64,000 nt of DNA from Microbacterium sp. LWH11-1.2 (GCF_038397745.1 NZ_CP151636.1:2914001-2978000); one strand, 5' to 3'; shown: positions 22,963-32,237, counted from the first letter of the stretch. A program made the numbers and translations. The notes: generated by a model not told the origin, from the letters alone.

Positions 22963-24387
22963 TCAGACGCCGAAGTACAGCTCGTATTCGAACGGGTGCG
23001 GGCGCTGGGCCATCGGCAGGATCTCGTTCTCGTACTTGTACGAGATCCAGGTCTCGATGAGCTCCTTGGTGAACACGCCGCCCTCGAGGAGGAACTGGTG
23101 GTCCTCCGCCAGTGCGTCGAGCGAGTCCAGCAGGGAGTTCGGGACCTGCGGGATGCCCTTGGCCTCCTCGGGGGGAAGCTCGTAGAGGTCCTTGTCGACC
23201 GGCTCGTGCGGCTCGATGCGGTTCTTGATGCCGTCGAGGCCCGCCATCAGCTGCGCGGCGAAGGCGAGGTACGGGTTGCCGGAGGCGTCGGGCGCGCGGA
23301 ACTCGATGCGCTTGGCCTTCGGGTTCGAGCCCGTGATCGGGATGCGGATCGCAGCGGAGCGGTTGCCGGCCGAGTAGACCAGGTTGACCGGAGCCTCGAA
23401 GCCCTTGACCAGACGGTGGTAGCTGTTCAGGGTCGGGTTCGTGAAGGCGAGGAGCGCCGGCGCGTGGGCCAGGATGCCGCCGATGTACCAGCGCGCGATG
23501 TCGCTGAGCTGTCCGTAGCCGGCCTCGTCGTAGAACAGCGGCTTGCCGCCATCCCACAGCGACTGGTGCGTGTGCATGCCGGAGCCGTTGTCGCCGTAGA
23601 GCGGCTTGGGCATGAAGGTCGCGACCTTGCCCCACTCGTCAGCCGTGTTCTTGACGATGTACTTGAACTTCAGGATGTCGTCCGCCGCGTGGACCATCGT
23701 GTCGAAGCGGTAGTTGATCTCCTGCTGGCCCGCGGTGCCGACCTCGTGGTGCGAGCGCTCCAGGATGAAGCCCGCCTCGATCAGCTTGAGCGTGATGTCG
23801 TCGCGCAGGTCTGCCGTCTTGTCGACGGGGGAGACGGGGAAGTAGCCGCCCTTGTACGGGGTCTTGTTGGCGAGGTTCCCGCCCTCTTCCTCGCGGCCGG
23901 TGTTCCATGCGGCCTCCTCGGAGTCGACCTTGTAGAAGCTCTCACCGGCGGTGACCGAGTAGCGGACGTCGTCGAAGATGTAGAACTCGGCCTCGGGGGC
24001 GAAGTAGGCCGTGTCGGCGATGCCGGTGGACGCGAGGTACTTCTCGGCCTTCTTGGCGACCTGACGCGGGTCCTTCGAGTAGATCTCACCGGTGCGCGGG
24101 TTGTAGATGTCGAAGATCATCACGAGGGTGCTCGCCTCGCGGAAGGGGTCGATGTACGCCGTCGTGACATCGGGGATGAGCTGCATGTCGGACTCGTGGA
24201 TGCTCGCGAAACCGCGGATCGAGGAGCCGTCGAAGAGCTGGCCCTCCGTGAAGAACGCCTCGTCGACCGTCGCCGCAGGAATGTTGAAGTGCTGCTGCAC
24301 ACCCGGGAGATCGGTGAAACGGATGTCAAGGAACTTGACGTCGTTCTCCTTGATGTAGCTCAGAACCTCGGACGAATCTTTGAACAT
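22963..24387 (-). CDS. glnA: Type I glutamine synthetase (adenylylated)
   Basis: The main glutamine synthetase, forming glutamine from glutamate, ammonia and ATP. It has 474 residues, the standard length for GSI-beta. Visible are [40 protein letters not shown], the [14 protein letters not shown] site, and the adenylylation loop D-L-Y-E-L-P-P-E-E, whose Tyr is the target of the glnE product. A ribosome site AGGAG precedes ATG 24387. It is transcribed away from the RDD gene and closed by a strong terminator. Confidence 0.97.
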   Translation of the reverse strand: MFKDSSEVLSYIKENDVKFLDIRFTDLPGVQQHFNIPAATVDEAFFTEGQLFDGSSIRGFASIHESDMQLIPDVTTAYIDPFREASTLVMIFDIYNPRTGEIYSKDPRQVAKKAEKYLASTGIADTAYFAPEAEFYIFDDVRYSVTAGESFYKVDSEEAAWNTGREEEGGNLANKTPYKGGYFPVSPVDKTADLRDDITLKLIEAGFILERSHHEVGTAGQQEINYRFDTMVHAADDILKFKYIVKNTADEWGKVATFMPKPLYGDNGSGMHTHQSLWDGGKPLFYDEAGYGQLSDIARWYIGGILAHAPALLAFTNPTLNSYHRLVKGFEAPVNLVYSAGNRSAAIRIPITGSNPKAKRIEFRAPDASGNPYLAFAAQLMAGLDGIKNRIEPHEPVDKDLYELPPEEAKGIPQVPNSLLDSLDALAEDHQFLLEGGVFTKELIETWISYKYENEILPMAQRPHPFEYELYFGV

Positions 24388-24508
24388 GTACGACTCCTGG
24401 ATTGCGGATCGATGGCTTCACGGCCATTGTGCACAGTACGGCTGGGGCGTTTCCCCGGGGTGTCCGTATTGTTTCGGGCATGTTACAGGGGTCGCCTAGG
24501 CTGGAGCA

Positions 24509-24937
24509 GTGACGGATGCTGTGAACACGTACCCCGGTGAACGACTCGGACTGCCGACCTCGGGCCCGGGAAGCGTGGCCAGAGTCGGTCGCCGCATCGG
24601 TGCTCTCGCCATCGACTACGCCGCGGCGACGATCATCGCGACGGCCTTCCTCGGGTTCGACCAGTTCGCGCTGCCGACCGAGGCTGGGCTGTCCCAGTTC
24701 GCGCCGATGATGGTGTTCGCGCTCCTGCAGATCCTCTTCATCCCGACCGCCGGCGGCAGCCCGGGCCACCGGATCCTCGGCATGCGCGTCGTGCGCCTGG
24801 ACGGCGCCTGGGTCGGCCTGTGGCGACCGATCGTGCGCACCCTGCTGCTGATCGTGGTCGTGCCGGCCGTGATCTGGGACGCGGATCAGCGCGGCCTGCA
24901 CGACAAGGCGATCGGGACGGTCCTGATCCGCGCCTGA
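24509..24937 (+). CDS. RDD family membrane protein
   Basis: A 142-residue membrane protein with the RDD signature: R-I-G-A-L-A-I-D-Y-A-A near residues 29-39, three hydrophobic segments, G-H-R-I-L-G-M-R-V-V, and R-G-L-H-D-K-A-I-G-T-V near the end. The function is unknown; some RDD proteins act as Na+/H+ antiporters. The GTG at 24509 follows TAGGCT (24497-24502) by 6 bases, implying a leaderless transcript. A glnA1-RDD-DUF4191 neighbourhood is familiar in actinobacteria. Confidence 0.85.
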   Translation: MTDAVNTYPGERLGLPTSGPGSVARVGRRIGALAIDYAAATIIATAFLGFDQFALPTEAGLSQFAPMMVFALLQILFIPTAGGSPGHRILGMRVVRLDGAWVGLWRPIVRTLLLIVVVPAVIWDADQRGLHDKAIGTVLIRA

Positions 24938-24944
24938 GTGCGCG

Positions 24945-25433
24945 TCAGATCCGGCCGCGGTTGCGGCGTCGTGCCTCTCGCGGCGCCCGTCCACCGAGGA
25001 ACGAGCGCGCGGGGTCCACGATGTACCCGCGGCGCAGGGCCTCGCGCCCGATCAGCATCCGGAAGCCCATCTCGTCGCGATTGCTGAGCGTGACCTCCGC
25101 GAGCACCTCCCGATCGACGAGACGCACGAGGAGCTTCACGACCAGGCGCTCCTGCGCGTGTCCGGAAGAGCTTCGCACCGCGCGCCGGTCGTGGACGGGA
25201 GTCTCGACGACGACGGCATCCTCCTGGCTGTCCTGCCAGGGCTTGACGCGGAATCGGACCCAGTCCTCGCCCTCGCGCTCGAACTCGTCGACGTCGAACG
25301 CGTGCAGCGAGGATGTGCGGGCGCCGGTGTCGATCTTGGCTTTGAGCCAGTCGACTCCCAGATCCGGAAGGCTCACCCACTCGCGCCACCCCGTAAGGGT
25401 GTTTGAATGGGTAGACCTACTCACCTGATACAT
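24945..25433 (-). CDS. RimB-like ATP-dependent zinc protease family protein
   Basis: A 162-residue member of PF05618 (retropepsin-like). It has W-R-E-W-V-S-L-P at the N-terminus, the aspartic-protease-like A-K-I-D-T-G-A-R-T-S-S-L-H-A, R-R-A-V-R-S-S-S-G, and the G-F-R-M-L-I-G-R-E-A-L near the C-terminus. In Pseudomonas, RimB is a protease that removes glutamates added by RimK. Here it is divergent from a rimK gene only 17 bp away, a clear functional pair. Its short form lacks a signal peptide, so it acts in the cytoplasm. Confidence 0.85.
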   Translation of the reverse strand: MYQVSRSTHSNTLTGWREWVSLPDLGVDWLKAKIDTGARTSSLHAFDVDEFEREGEDWVRFRVKPWQDSQEDAVVVETPVHDRRAVRSSSGHAQERLVVKLLVRLVDREVLAEVTLSNRDEMGFRMLIGREALRRGYIVDPARSFLGGRAPREARRRNRGRI

Positions 25434-25450
25434 CCTGGCAGGAAATCCCC

Positions 25451-26638
25451 GTGAAGATCGCAGTGCTCTCCCGTGCGCCGCAGGCGTACTCCACCCAGCG
25501 ACTGCGTGCGGCCGCGCTTCAGCGCGGTCACAACGTCAAGGTGCTCAACACGCTGCGCTTCGCGATCGACCTGACGGCAGATGAACCCGACCTGCACTAC
25601 CGGGGGCGTCAGCTCAGCGACTACGACGCGATCCTGCCCCGCATCGGCAACTCGATCACCTACTTCGGCACGGCTGTCGTGCGGCAGTTCGAGCAGATGG
25701 ACGTCTACACGCCGAACACGGCCAACGGCATCTCGAGTGCGCGGGACAAGCTGCGCGCCAACCAGATCCTCTCCCGTCACAACATCGCGATGCCGCCGAC
25801 GGCCTTCGTCCGCAACCGCGCCGACGTGCGCCCTGCCATCGAGCGCGTCGGTGGTGCGCCGGTCGTGATCAAGCTGCTCGAGGGCACGCAGGGGATCGGC
25901 GTCATCCTCGCACCGCAGGTGAAGGTCGCCGAGGCGATCATCGAGACGCTGCACTCCACGAAGCAGAACGTGCTCATCCAGAAGTTCATCTCCGAGAGCC
26001 GCGGTCGCGACATCCGCGCGCTCGTCGTCGGCGACCGGGTCGTCGCGGCCATGCGGCGCTCCGCGGCCGGCGATGAGTTCCGCTCGAACGTGCATCGCGG
26101 CGGATCGGTCGCGGCGATCGAACTCGACCCGGTGTACGAGCGCGCGGCGGTGCGATCGGCACAGATCATGGGCCTGCGCGTCGCGGGTGTCGACATGCTC
26201 GAAGGGGAGGACGGGCCTCTCGTGATGGAGGTCAACTCCTCACCGGGCCTGCAGGGCATCGAGAGCGCCACCAAGCTCGACGTCGCGGGAGCGATCATCG
26301 ACTACATCGCCGGCCAGGTCGCGTTCCCTGAGATCGATGTGCGGCAGCGGCTGACGGTCTCCACGGGCTACGGCGTGGCCGAGCTGATGGTCCACGGCGC
26401 TGTCGACCTCGTGGGGAAGACCCTCGGCGAGGCGGGCCTCTGGGAGCGCGACATCACCGTTCTCACGCTGCACCGTGGCGTCAGCGTGATCCCGAACCCG
26501 CGCAAGCACGTCGTCCTCGAGGCCGAGGACCGGCTCTTCTGCTTCGGCAAGCTGGACGAGATGCGCTCCATGGTCCCGGAGCGGCGTCGTCGCCGCGCCA
26601 AGGTGCGCCGCCTGCCCCGCCAGCCGCTCTCGGAGTGA
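25451..26638 (+). CDS. rimK: RimK-type ATP-grasp glutamate ligase with C-terminal RCK_C-like domain
   Basis: RimK adds glutamates to the tail of ribosomal protein S6. Residues 1-290 are a normal RimK: I-A-V-L-S-R, P-R-I-G-N-S-I, V-V-I-K-L-L-E-G-T-Q-G-I-G (ATP loop), R-G-R-D-I-R-A-L-V-V-G, and M-E-V-N-S-S-P-G-L-Q-G-I for metal. The protein is 395 residues, about 95 longer than E. coli RimK. Residues about 300-376 read as an RCK_C/TrkA-C domain (V-A-E-L-M-V, S/D-L-V-G-K-T-L-G-E, I-T-V-L-T-L-H-R-G, A-E-D-R-L-F-C-F-G). A basic tail ends the protein. The extra domain suggests small-ligand control. GTG 25451 is close to the divergent RimB-like start. Confidence 0.88.
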   Translation: MKIAVLSRAPQAYSTQRLRAAALQRGHNVKVLNTLRFAIDLTADEPDLHYRGRQLSDYDAILPRIGNSITYFGTAVVRQFEQMDVYTPNTANGISSARDKLRANQILSRHNIAMPPTAFVRNRADVRPAIERVGGAPVVIKLLEGTQGIGVILAPQVKVAEAIIETLHSTKQNVLIQKFISESRGRDIRALVVGDRVVAAMRRSAAGDEFRSNVHRGGSVAAIELDPVYERAAVRSAQIMGLRVAGVDMLEGEDGPLVMEVNSSPGLQGIESATKLDVAGAIIDYIAGQVAFPEIDVRQRLTVSTGYGVAELMVHGAVDLVGKTLGEAGLWERDITVLTLHRGVSVIPNPRKHVVLEAEDRLFCFGKLDEMRSMVPERRRRRAKVRRLPRQPLSE

Positions 26639-26643
26639 ACGAA

Positions 26644-26679
26644 AGCGCGGCCGCTCCTCGGAATGAGGGCGGCCGCGCT
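26644..26679. terminator. Bidirectional terminator (rimK / DUF4191)
   Basis: An 11-bp perfect outer stem (26644-26654 with 26669-26679), extended by partial inner pairing, lies between two convergent genes. Confidence 0.75.
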
Positions 26680-26701
26680 CGTCGTGGCGGATGTCGCGGG
26701 A

Positions 26702-27412
26702 TCAGCGCGGACGCTGAGCGCGGACCTTCGTGGGGTCGATGCCCTTCGGGATCGGCAGCGACGACAGCGACTGCGAGACGGAGTCGATGCGTCGGATGAC
26801 CGCGGCCATGGTGGTCTTGTCGATCGCCTTGGGGAGCTTCTTGATGGTCTTCGAGAGGTCCGCGATGGCGACCTCGTCATCGCCGTGGCCGACGTACAGG
26901 ACCGTGACGGGCACGCCGTGCGCGACGCGCTGCGCCTTGCTGCGCTCCTCGTTGATGAGACGGGTCAGCCGTCCACGGGCACCTTCGCCGACGACGACGA
27001 TGCCGCCGCGGCCGATGGTGCGGTAGACCGCCTCCTGCGTCTTGGGGTTGATCCCGACGGGCGTCTCCGATGCCTGCCAGCTGCGGCCGAGGCTGGTGCT
27101 GAGAACGTGTCCCGTCGCACCGGGCATGCCGTCGATCTTCGAGTACATCGCCGACGTCGACAGCCGGGTCATCAGGAAGAGCGACCCGAGCACACCCAGC
27201 ATCAGACCGGTGATGCCCCACAGCACGAGCGTCCAGATCTGGAACGGGGGGATCAGGTACCCGGCGACGAGGCCGAGGAGCACGCCGATGAGAAGGATGC
27301 CCACCTGGAGCCACGGAAGCCACGGGTAGACCTCACGGGTGAACCGGAAGAGGGACTTGATCTGGGAGAAGAACCCAGGACGCTTCTCGGGTTCGGGAGC
27401 ACGCTTTGCCAT
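26702..27412 (-). CDS. DUF4191 membrane protein
   Basis: A 236-residue protein with two membrane helices near residues 32-80 (V-G-I-L-L-I-G-V-L-L-G-L-V-A and L-V-L-W-G-I-T-G-L-M-L-G-V-L-G-S-L). A cytoplasmic domain follows with G-A-T-G-H-V-L, W-Q-A-S-E-T-P-V-G-I-N-P-K-T-Q-E and G-R-G-G-I-V-V-V-G-E-G. This is the actinobacterial DUF4191 family, often found next to lipA and the RDD gene; its function is unknown. The start M-A-K-R-A-P-E at 27412 is typical. Here the RimB/RimK pair separates it from the RDD gene. Confidence 0.88.
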   Translation of the reverse strand: MAKRAPEPEKRPGFFSQIKSLFRFTREVYPWLPWLQVGILLIGVLLGLVAGYLIPPFQIWTLVLWGITGLMLGVLGSLFLMTRLSTSAMYSKIDGMPGATGHVLSTSLGRSWQASETPVGINPKTQEAVYRTIGRGGIVVVGEGARGRLTRLINEERSKAQRVAHGVPVTVLYVGHGDDEVAIADLSKTIKKLPKAIDKTTMAAVIRRIDSVSQSLSSLPIPKGIDPTKVRAQRPR

Positions 27413-27574
27413 GGGGACCAGCCTACCGAGTTCGCGGATGCCGTGATGCCGAGTTCGCGCCCAGCGGAGCGGGCTCCGGGCGACTGGTTCTGCACATTCG
27501 CCGAGCGCCATGAATTCCTCCCCATCGTCCTCGATCGCCCACCGCGTCGATCGCTGGTCCGCTCTGATGGGGAC

Positions 27575-29020
27575 ATGGCAGACGTCGAGATCGAAGACCG
27601 GGGCACCGCGCTCCTCCCGGGTGCGCATCGGGTGGTCCGGGCTCTCGATCCGACAGAAGGACCGTTCTCCGGCGTACTGGTCACTCGTGGGGACGCAGTG
27701 GCCGTGCGGGTGGATGCCACCGCTCTCGCCGGATGGCTGGGGTGGCGCTTCGCGGGAGCGGAGCATGTCGCGGGTCCGGTCGACGTCATCCGGCGTGCCG
27801 ACGGACACGACGCGCTGCTGCCATGGTGCACCGACCGGGTGCTGGGGTTCCTGGTCCGCCGCGCGGCCGCCGGCTCCGCGTTGTCGTCGGGGGAGTGCAG
27901 CACGCTCGTGGTGAGCCTGCTGCGAGGACTCGACGAGCTCGGAGAAGGTGCCGCCGGGGTGCAGACGGGGGTGTGGTGGCTGACCGACGGCGGCCGCCCC
28001 ATCCTCGTCCTCGGCCAGGGAGAGGACCCGCGGTCAGGAGCCGCGGAGATCATCGAGCGCCTCACGGAGCACTCCGGAGACAAGGCGCTGACCCGCGTCC
28101 TCGGCGGGGTGCAGCAGGGGCTCGTCAAAGCGCTTCCGCAGCCGCGCGTGCCGCGGCGGCTGCTGGAGGAGTGGGAGAAGGAGCTGCTTGCCATCGCGGC
28201 ACCCCGTCCGATCGGCCGGGAGTCGCATGCCCCGGAGCGTGCACGCGACGTCGCTCGCACCGCTGTCGACGTCGACCGGTCCCTGACGCCTGTTCGCGGG
28301 ATGAGGAGAGGCGGACTGCGGTCGCGTTCGTCGAGTGAGCGGCGGGAGAGGTCGCCCTTCGCTGTCGGGTTCGGCATGCTGCGGTCGATCGCATCCGGCA
28401 TCCGCGCGCGTCTCGAGGGGCGGACCGGTGGCTCCGCGGTCCGGCGGACGGCGGCGGAATCTGACGCCCCACGCTCGTCGTCTCGGCGGCGCGCGTTGAT
28501 CGTCGCCGGCGGTGCGGCGGCCGTCGTGCTCGCCGGCGGGTTGCTCTGGCCGACAGGCGATGCGGCGGAATCGGCGGATGCCGCCAGGCGCACGGCTCCG
28601 CCGGTGTGGACATCCGACGACGCGACGGAGAGTCCGGCGCCGGGAGACGCGGGATCGGATGCGGCGGCCTCTCCGTCTCCGCCCGCAGACGACGGCGGAC
28701 CCGAGGCGGCCGCCATCGCTCTGCTGGCATTGGTCGCGGAGTGCCACACGACCGAGGACCGGGTCTGCGCCGACGCCGTCGCGGAGGGATCCGTCGGCGT
28801 GGTCGACGTGCTCGGCGACCGAGGAGAGGGCACGCCGACGGTCGAACTGGTGGACGAGTACGGCGACGTCGCCGTGGTGCGGCTCGGTCTTGCCGGCGGT
28901 CGTCCGGATGACGGTGCCGCCGACGCGACGACGGCGCCCGAGCAGATGCTGGTGCTCGAGCGCCAGAAAGAAAGATGGCTGGTCCGCGACGTCTACGGCG
29001 TCGCGGACCAGCCAGAGTGA
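27575..29020 (+). CDS. Membrane protein with possible N-terminal pseudokinase region
   Basis: A 481-residue protein I cannot name with confidence. Residues 1-210 are soluble and contain L-S-S-G-E-C-S-T-L-V-V-S-L-L-R-G-L-D-E-L, followed by G-V-W-W-L-T-D-G-G-R-P-I-L-V. This resembles helix E and a degenerate catalytic loop of a protein-kinase C-lobe, with no HRD or DFG. An arginine/serine-rich linker leads to one membrane helix (307-325). A Pro/Ser/Asp-rich spacer and an extracytoplasmic domain of about 110 residues follow. ATG 27575 lies about 160 bp from the divergent DUF4191 start. The final codons form a terminator hairpin. Confidence 0.65.
   Translation: MADVEIEDRGTALLPGAHRVVRALDPTEGPFSGVLVTRGDAVAVRVDATALAGWLGWRFAGAEHVAGPVDVIRRADGHDALLPWCTDRVLGFLVRRAAAGSALSSGECSTLVVSLLRGLDELGEGAAGVQTGVWWLTDGGRPILVLGQGEDPRSGAAEIIERLTEHSGDKALTRVLGGVQQGLVKALPQPRVPRRLLEEWEKELLAIAAPRPIGRESHAPERARDVARTAVDVDRSLTPVRGMRRGGLRSRSSSERRERSPFAVGFGMLRSIASGIRARLEGRTGGSAVRRTAAESDAPRSSSRRRALIVAGGAAAVVLAGGLLWPTGDAAESADAARRTAPPVWTSDDATESPAPGDAGSDAAASPSPPADDGGPEAAAIALLALVAECHTTEDRVCADAVAEGSVGVVDVLGDRGEGTPTVELVDEYGDVAVVRLGLAGGRPDDGAADATTAPEQMLVLERQKERWLVRDVYGVADQPE
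28977..29013. terminator. Terminator hairpin inside the 3' end of a coding sequence
   Basis: A perfect 15-bp inverted repeat (28977-28991 with 28999-29013), loop TCTACGG, falls within the last 15 codons of the 27575 gene. It ends 17 bp before the stop of the convergent sucB gene. The only other space between the two genes is 9 bp, so this hairpin probably ends both transcripts. Confidence 0.6.
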
Positions 29021-29029
29021 TGCGGAGTG

Positions 29030-30793
29030 TCAGGCTCCGAGCTGTGCGGCGAACTGAGCCGCCTCGAGGCGAGCCTTCACCGCGCCGAGGAAGCGCGCGG
29101 CATCGGCGCCGTCGATGATCCGGTGATCGTACGACAGCGCGAGGTAGACGTACGAGCGGACCGCGATCGCGTCAGCGCCGCCGACCTTCACCAGACCCGG
29201 GCGCTTGACGACCGTGCCGGTTCCGAGGATGGCCGACTGCGGGAGGAACACGACGGGCGTGTCGAACAGCGCGCCACGCGAGCCCGTGTTCGTCAGCGTG
29301 AAGGTGCCGCCCGCGAGCTCGTCCGGCTTCAGCTTGTTGTCACGCGTGCGCGCGGCGAGATCGGCGATCTCGTGTGCGATCTGCGCGATGTTCTTCGACG
29401 CAGCGTCACGGAGCACCGGCGTGAGCAGTCCGCGCTCGGTGTCGACCGCGATCGACACGTTCTCGCTCGCGGGGTAGACGATGTTCTCGCCGTCGACCGT
29501 CGCGTTCACGATGGGGAAGGCCTGTAGGGCCTCAGCGGTCGCGAGAGCGAAGAACGGGAGGAAGGACAGCTTGTCGCCGGTCTGCTCCAGGAAGGAGGCC
29601 TTCACGCTGTCGCGGTAGTCCGCGAGGGCCGTGACATCGACCTCGACGACCGTCGTCAGCTGCGCCGTCTGCTGCATGGACTCCACCGCGCGCTTCGCGA
29701 GAACCTTGCGCAGGCGAGACATCGGCTGCGTGGTTCCGCGCAGCGGCGAGACCTCGAGCGGTGCCGGAGCGGCAGCTGCCGGAGCGGCCGCGGCCGGGGC
29801 AGCAGCGGTCTCTGCCGCCTTCAGAACGTCTTCCTTGCGGATGCGACCGCCGACGCCGGTGCCGGTGACCGACGCCAGGTCGACGCCCTGCTGGGCGGCC
29901 AGGCGGCGAACCAGCGGTGTGACGTAGAGGTTGTCGTTCTCGGTCGGCAGGCTGAGCTTCGGCGCGTCAGGCTCGGCTGCCGGAGCAGCGGGTGCGGATG
30001 CGGCAGCAGGTGCCGGCTCAGCGGGTGCCGCAGCGGGTGCGGGAGCGACCGGTGCCGGCGCGGCCTCGGCTGCGGGGGCCTGAGCCACCGGTGCCTCAGC
30101 GGCAGGAGCAGCCGGTGCCTCAGCAGCCGGTGCCGGAGCGGCGGGTGCAGCGCCCGAACCGACGCGAGCGAGAACGGCGCCGACGGCGACGGTCTCGTCT
30201 TCAGCGGCGACGATCTCCTGCAGCACGCCGGCGACCGGCGAGGGGATCTCGGTGTCGACCTTGTCCGTCGAGATCTCGAGGAGAGCCTCATCGACCTCGA
30301 CGGTGTCGCCGACCTGCTTCAGCCAGCGCGTCACGGTGCCCTCGGTCACGCTCTCGCCGAGTTCGGGGAGGACGATGTCCTTCGCGTCGCCGGAGGGTGC
30401 AGCGGCAGGCGCGGCCTCTGCAGCGGGAGCAGGCTCGGCTGCCGGTGCTACCTCGGCGACGGGAGCCTCAGCTGCCGGAGCGGCTTCCGCAGGTGCGGCT
30501 TCTGCTTCCGCGGGAGCGGCTTCGGTCGGAGCATCCGCGGCCGGGGCCGCAGCGCTGCCGTCGCCGATGCGCGCAAGCAGGGCGCCGACCTCGACGGTCT
30601 CGTCCTCGGCCACGAGGATCTCCTCGATCACACCGCTGACGGGGGACGGGATCTCGGTGTCGACCTTGTCGGTCGAGATCTCGAGCAGGCCCTCATCCGC
30701 CTGAACGGTGTCGCCCACCTGCTTGAGCCAGCGGGTGACCGTACCCTCTGTGACGCTCTCACCGAGAGCGGGGAGGACCACGGATGTGCTCAT
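29030..30793 (-). CDS. sucB: 2-oxoacid dehydrogenase E2 (dihydrolipoamide succinyltransferase)
   Basis: E2 core of the 2-oxoglutarate (and in actinobacteria shared pyruvate) dehydrogenase complex. The 587 residues comprise two lipoyl domains (about 1-76 and 138-213), each with the lipoylated Lys in [14 protein letters not shown]. Ala/Pro/Glu-rich flexible linkers follow, then a peripheral subunit-binding domain (V-T-P-L-V-R-R-L-A, then [13 protein letters not shown]) and the catalytic domain ending in [10 protein letters not shown]. It lies 67 bp downstream of lpdA in a pepA-lpdA-sucB operon. The duplicated lipoyl domains are also near repeats in the DNA. Confidence 0.95.
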   Translation of the reverse strand: MSTSVVLPALGESVTEGTVTRWLKQVGDTVQADEGLLEISTDKVDTEIPSPVSGVIEEILVAEDETVEVGALLARIGDGSAAAPAADAPTEAAPAEAEAAPAEAAPAAEAPVAEVAPAAEPAPAAEAAPAAAPSGDAKDIVLPELGESVTEGTVTRWLKQVGDTVEVDEALLEISTDKVDTEIPSPVAGVLQEIVAAEDETVAVGAVLARVGSGAAPAAPAPAAEAPAAPAAEAPVAQAPAAEAAPAPVAPAPAAAPAEPAPAAASAPAAPAAEPDAPKLSLPTENDNLYVTPLVRRLAAQQGVDLASVTGTGVGGRIRKEDVLKAAETAAAPAAAAPAAAAPAPLEVSPLRGTTQPMSRLRKVLAKRAVESMQQTAQLTTVVEVDVTALADYRDSVKASFLEQTGDKLSFLPFFALATAEALQAFPIVNATVDGENIVYPASENVSIAVDTERGLLTPVLRDAASKNIAQIAHEIADLAARTRDNKLKPDELAGGTFTLTNTGSRGALFDTPVVFLPQSAILGTGTVVKRPGLVKVGGADAIAVRSYVYLALSYDHRIIDGADAARFLGAVKARLEAAQFAAQLGA

Positions 30794-30860
30794 GACTGAG
30801 TCTCCTTCAAGAAGTTGTATGACGCGTATCTAGCTTAGTGACTCGGGCACCGGTTGGTGC

Positions 30861-32234
30861 TCAGAGGGCGTGCAGCGGCTTTCCGGCCAGTGCGAGGAAG
30901 GCTTCGCCGAGGGCTTCGCTCTGCGTGGGGTGCGCATGGATCAGCGGAGCGATGTCCTCCGGGTGCGCTTCCCAGGCGACGGCGAGCTGCCCCTCGGTGA
31001 TGAGCTCGCCGACACGGTCGCCGAGCAGGTGGACGCCGACGACGGGCCCGTCCTTGAGGCGGACGACCTTGACCAGTCCGCTGGTCCCGATGATCTCGCT
31101 CTTGCCGTTGCCGGCGAGGTTGTACTCGTAGGCGACGACCGCGTCAGCGCCGTGCTCGGCGATCGCGGCATCCTCGGTCACACCGACGGAGGCGACCTCG
31201 GGGCTCGAGTAGGTGACCTTGGGGATCTGGGCGTCGGGGATGTTGACCGGCGAGAGACCGGCGATGCGCTCGGCGACGGCGATGCCCTGCTGGAAGCCGC
31301 GATGGGCGAGCTGGAGACCGGGGACGATGTCCCCCACGGCCCAGACGCCGGGAACGCCGGTGCGAAGATCCTGGTCGACGGTCACGAACCCGCGGTCGAG
31401 CTTCACGCCGGCCTCCTCGAACCCGAGGTCCGCGGTGACGGGTCCGCGTCCGACGGCCACGAGAAGGTAGTCGGCGGTGAACTCCTTGCCGTCTTCCAGC
31501 GTGACCGTGACCGAGGTCTCGTCCTGCGAGGCGGTCTGGAAGCGCACGCCGAGCGAGTACTGGATCCCGCGACGGCGGAAGGCGCGCTCGAGACCCTTGC
31601 TGAGGGCGATGTCCTCGTTCGGGACGAGGTGCGGCAGCGCCTCGATGATCGTGACCTCGGTGCCGAAGGAGCGCCAGACGCTGGCGAACTCCACGCCGAT
31701 CACGCCGCCGCCGAGGACGAGGACCCGCTCCGGGATGACGTCGAGAGCGAGAGCCTGCTCGCTCGTGAGGATGCGGCCGCCGATCTCGAGGCCGGGCAGC
31801 GATCGGCTGTACGAGCCGGTGGCGAGGATGACGTCGCTGCCGACGTACACGTCATCGCCGACGCTGATGCTGCGGTCCGCGTTGAGGCGGCCGAGTCCGG
31901 CCACGGTGGTGATGCCACGCGCCTTGACGAGCCCCTCGAGGCCCTTGAACTTCTTCGCGACGATGCCCTCGCGGTACGCGCGGACGCCTGCCGGGTCGAT
32001 GCCCTCCAGCGTCGCCGTCACGCCGACGTGTGCCGCGTCCCGCACGTGCTCGGCCACCTCGGCCGCGTGCAGCAGCGCCTTCGTCGGGATGCAGCCGCGG
32101 TGCAGGCAGGTGCCGCCGACCTTGTCCTTCTCGATGAGGGCGACCGACTTGCCGAGTTCGCTGGCTCGGAGCGCCGCGGCGTAGCCGCCGCTTCCGCCGC
32201 CCAGGACGACGATGTCGAAGGTGTGGGTTGTCAT
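30861..32234 (-). CDS. lpdA: Dihydrolipoyl dehydrogenase (E3)
   Basis: Reoxidises dihydrolipoamide for the 2-oxoacid dehydrogenase complexes with FAD and NAD. At 457 residues it has the FAD motif V-L-G-G-G-S-G-G-Y-A-A, the redox disulfide G-G-T-C-L-H-R-G-C-I-P-T-K, the NAD motif L-G-G-G-V-I-G-V-E-F, G-R-G-P-V-T, V-W-A-V-G-D-I, and the C-terminal His-Pro-x-x-Ser-Glu region (H-A-H-P-T-Q-S-E-A). It starts 3 bp after pepA and is translated from the same message. sucB follows. Confidence 0.96.
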   Translation of the reverse strand: MTTHTFDIVVLGGGSGGYAAALRASELGKSVALIEKDKVGGTCLHRGCIPTKALLHAAEVAEHVRDAAHVGVTATLEGIDPAGVRAYREGIVAKKFKGLEGLVKARGITTVAGLGRLNADRSISVGDDVYVGSDVILATGSYSRSLPGLEIGGRILTSEQALALDVIPERVLVLGGGVIGVEFASVWRSFGTEVTIIEALPHLVPNEDIALSKGLERAFRRRGIQYSLGVRFQTASQDETSVTVTLEDGKEFTADYLLVAVGRGPVTADLGFEEAGVKLDRGFVTVDQDLRTGVPGVWAVGDIVPGLQLAHRGFQQGIAVAERIAGLSPVNIPDAQIPKVTYSSPEVASVGVTEDAAIAEHGADAVVAYEYNLAGNGKSEIIGTSGLVKVVRLKDGPVVGVHLLGDRVGELITEGQLAVAWEAHPEDIAPLIHAHPTQSEALGEAFLALAGKPLHAL

Positions 32235-32237
32235 GTG

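Noticed and set aside
30220..30790. Near-repeated DNA in sucB as an assembly duplication
   Set aside because: Two lipoyl domains are normal in actinobacterial E2 proteins, and the copies differ at many positions.
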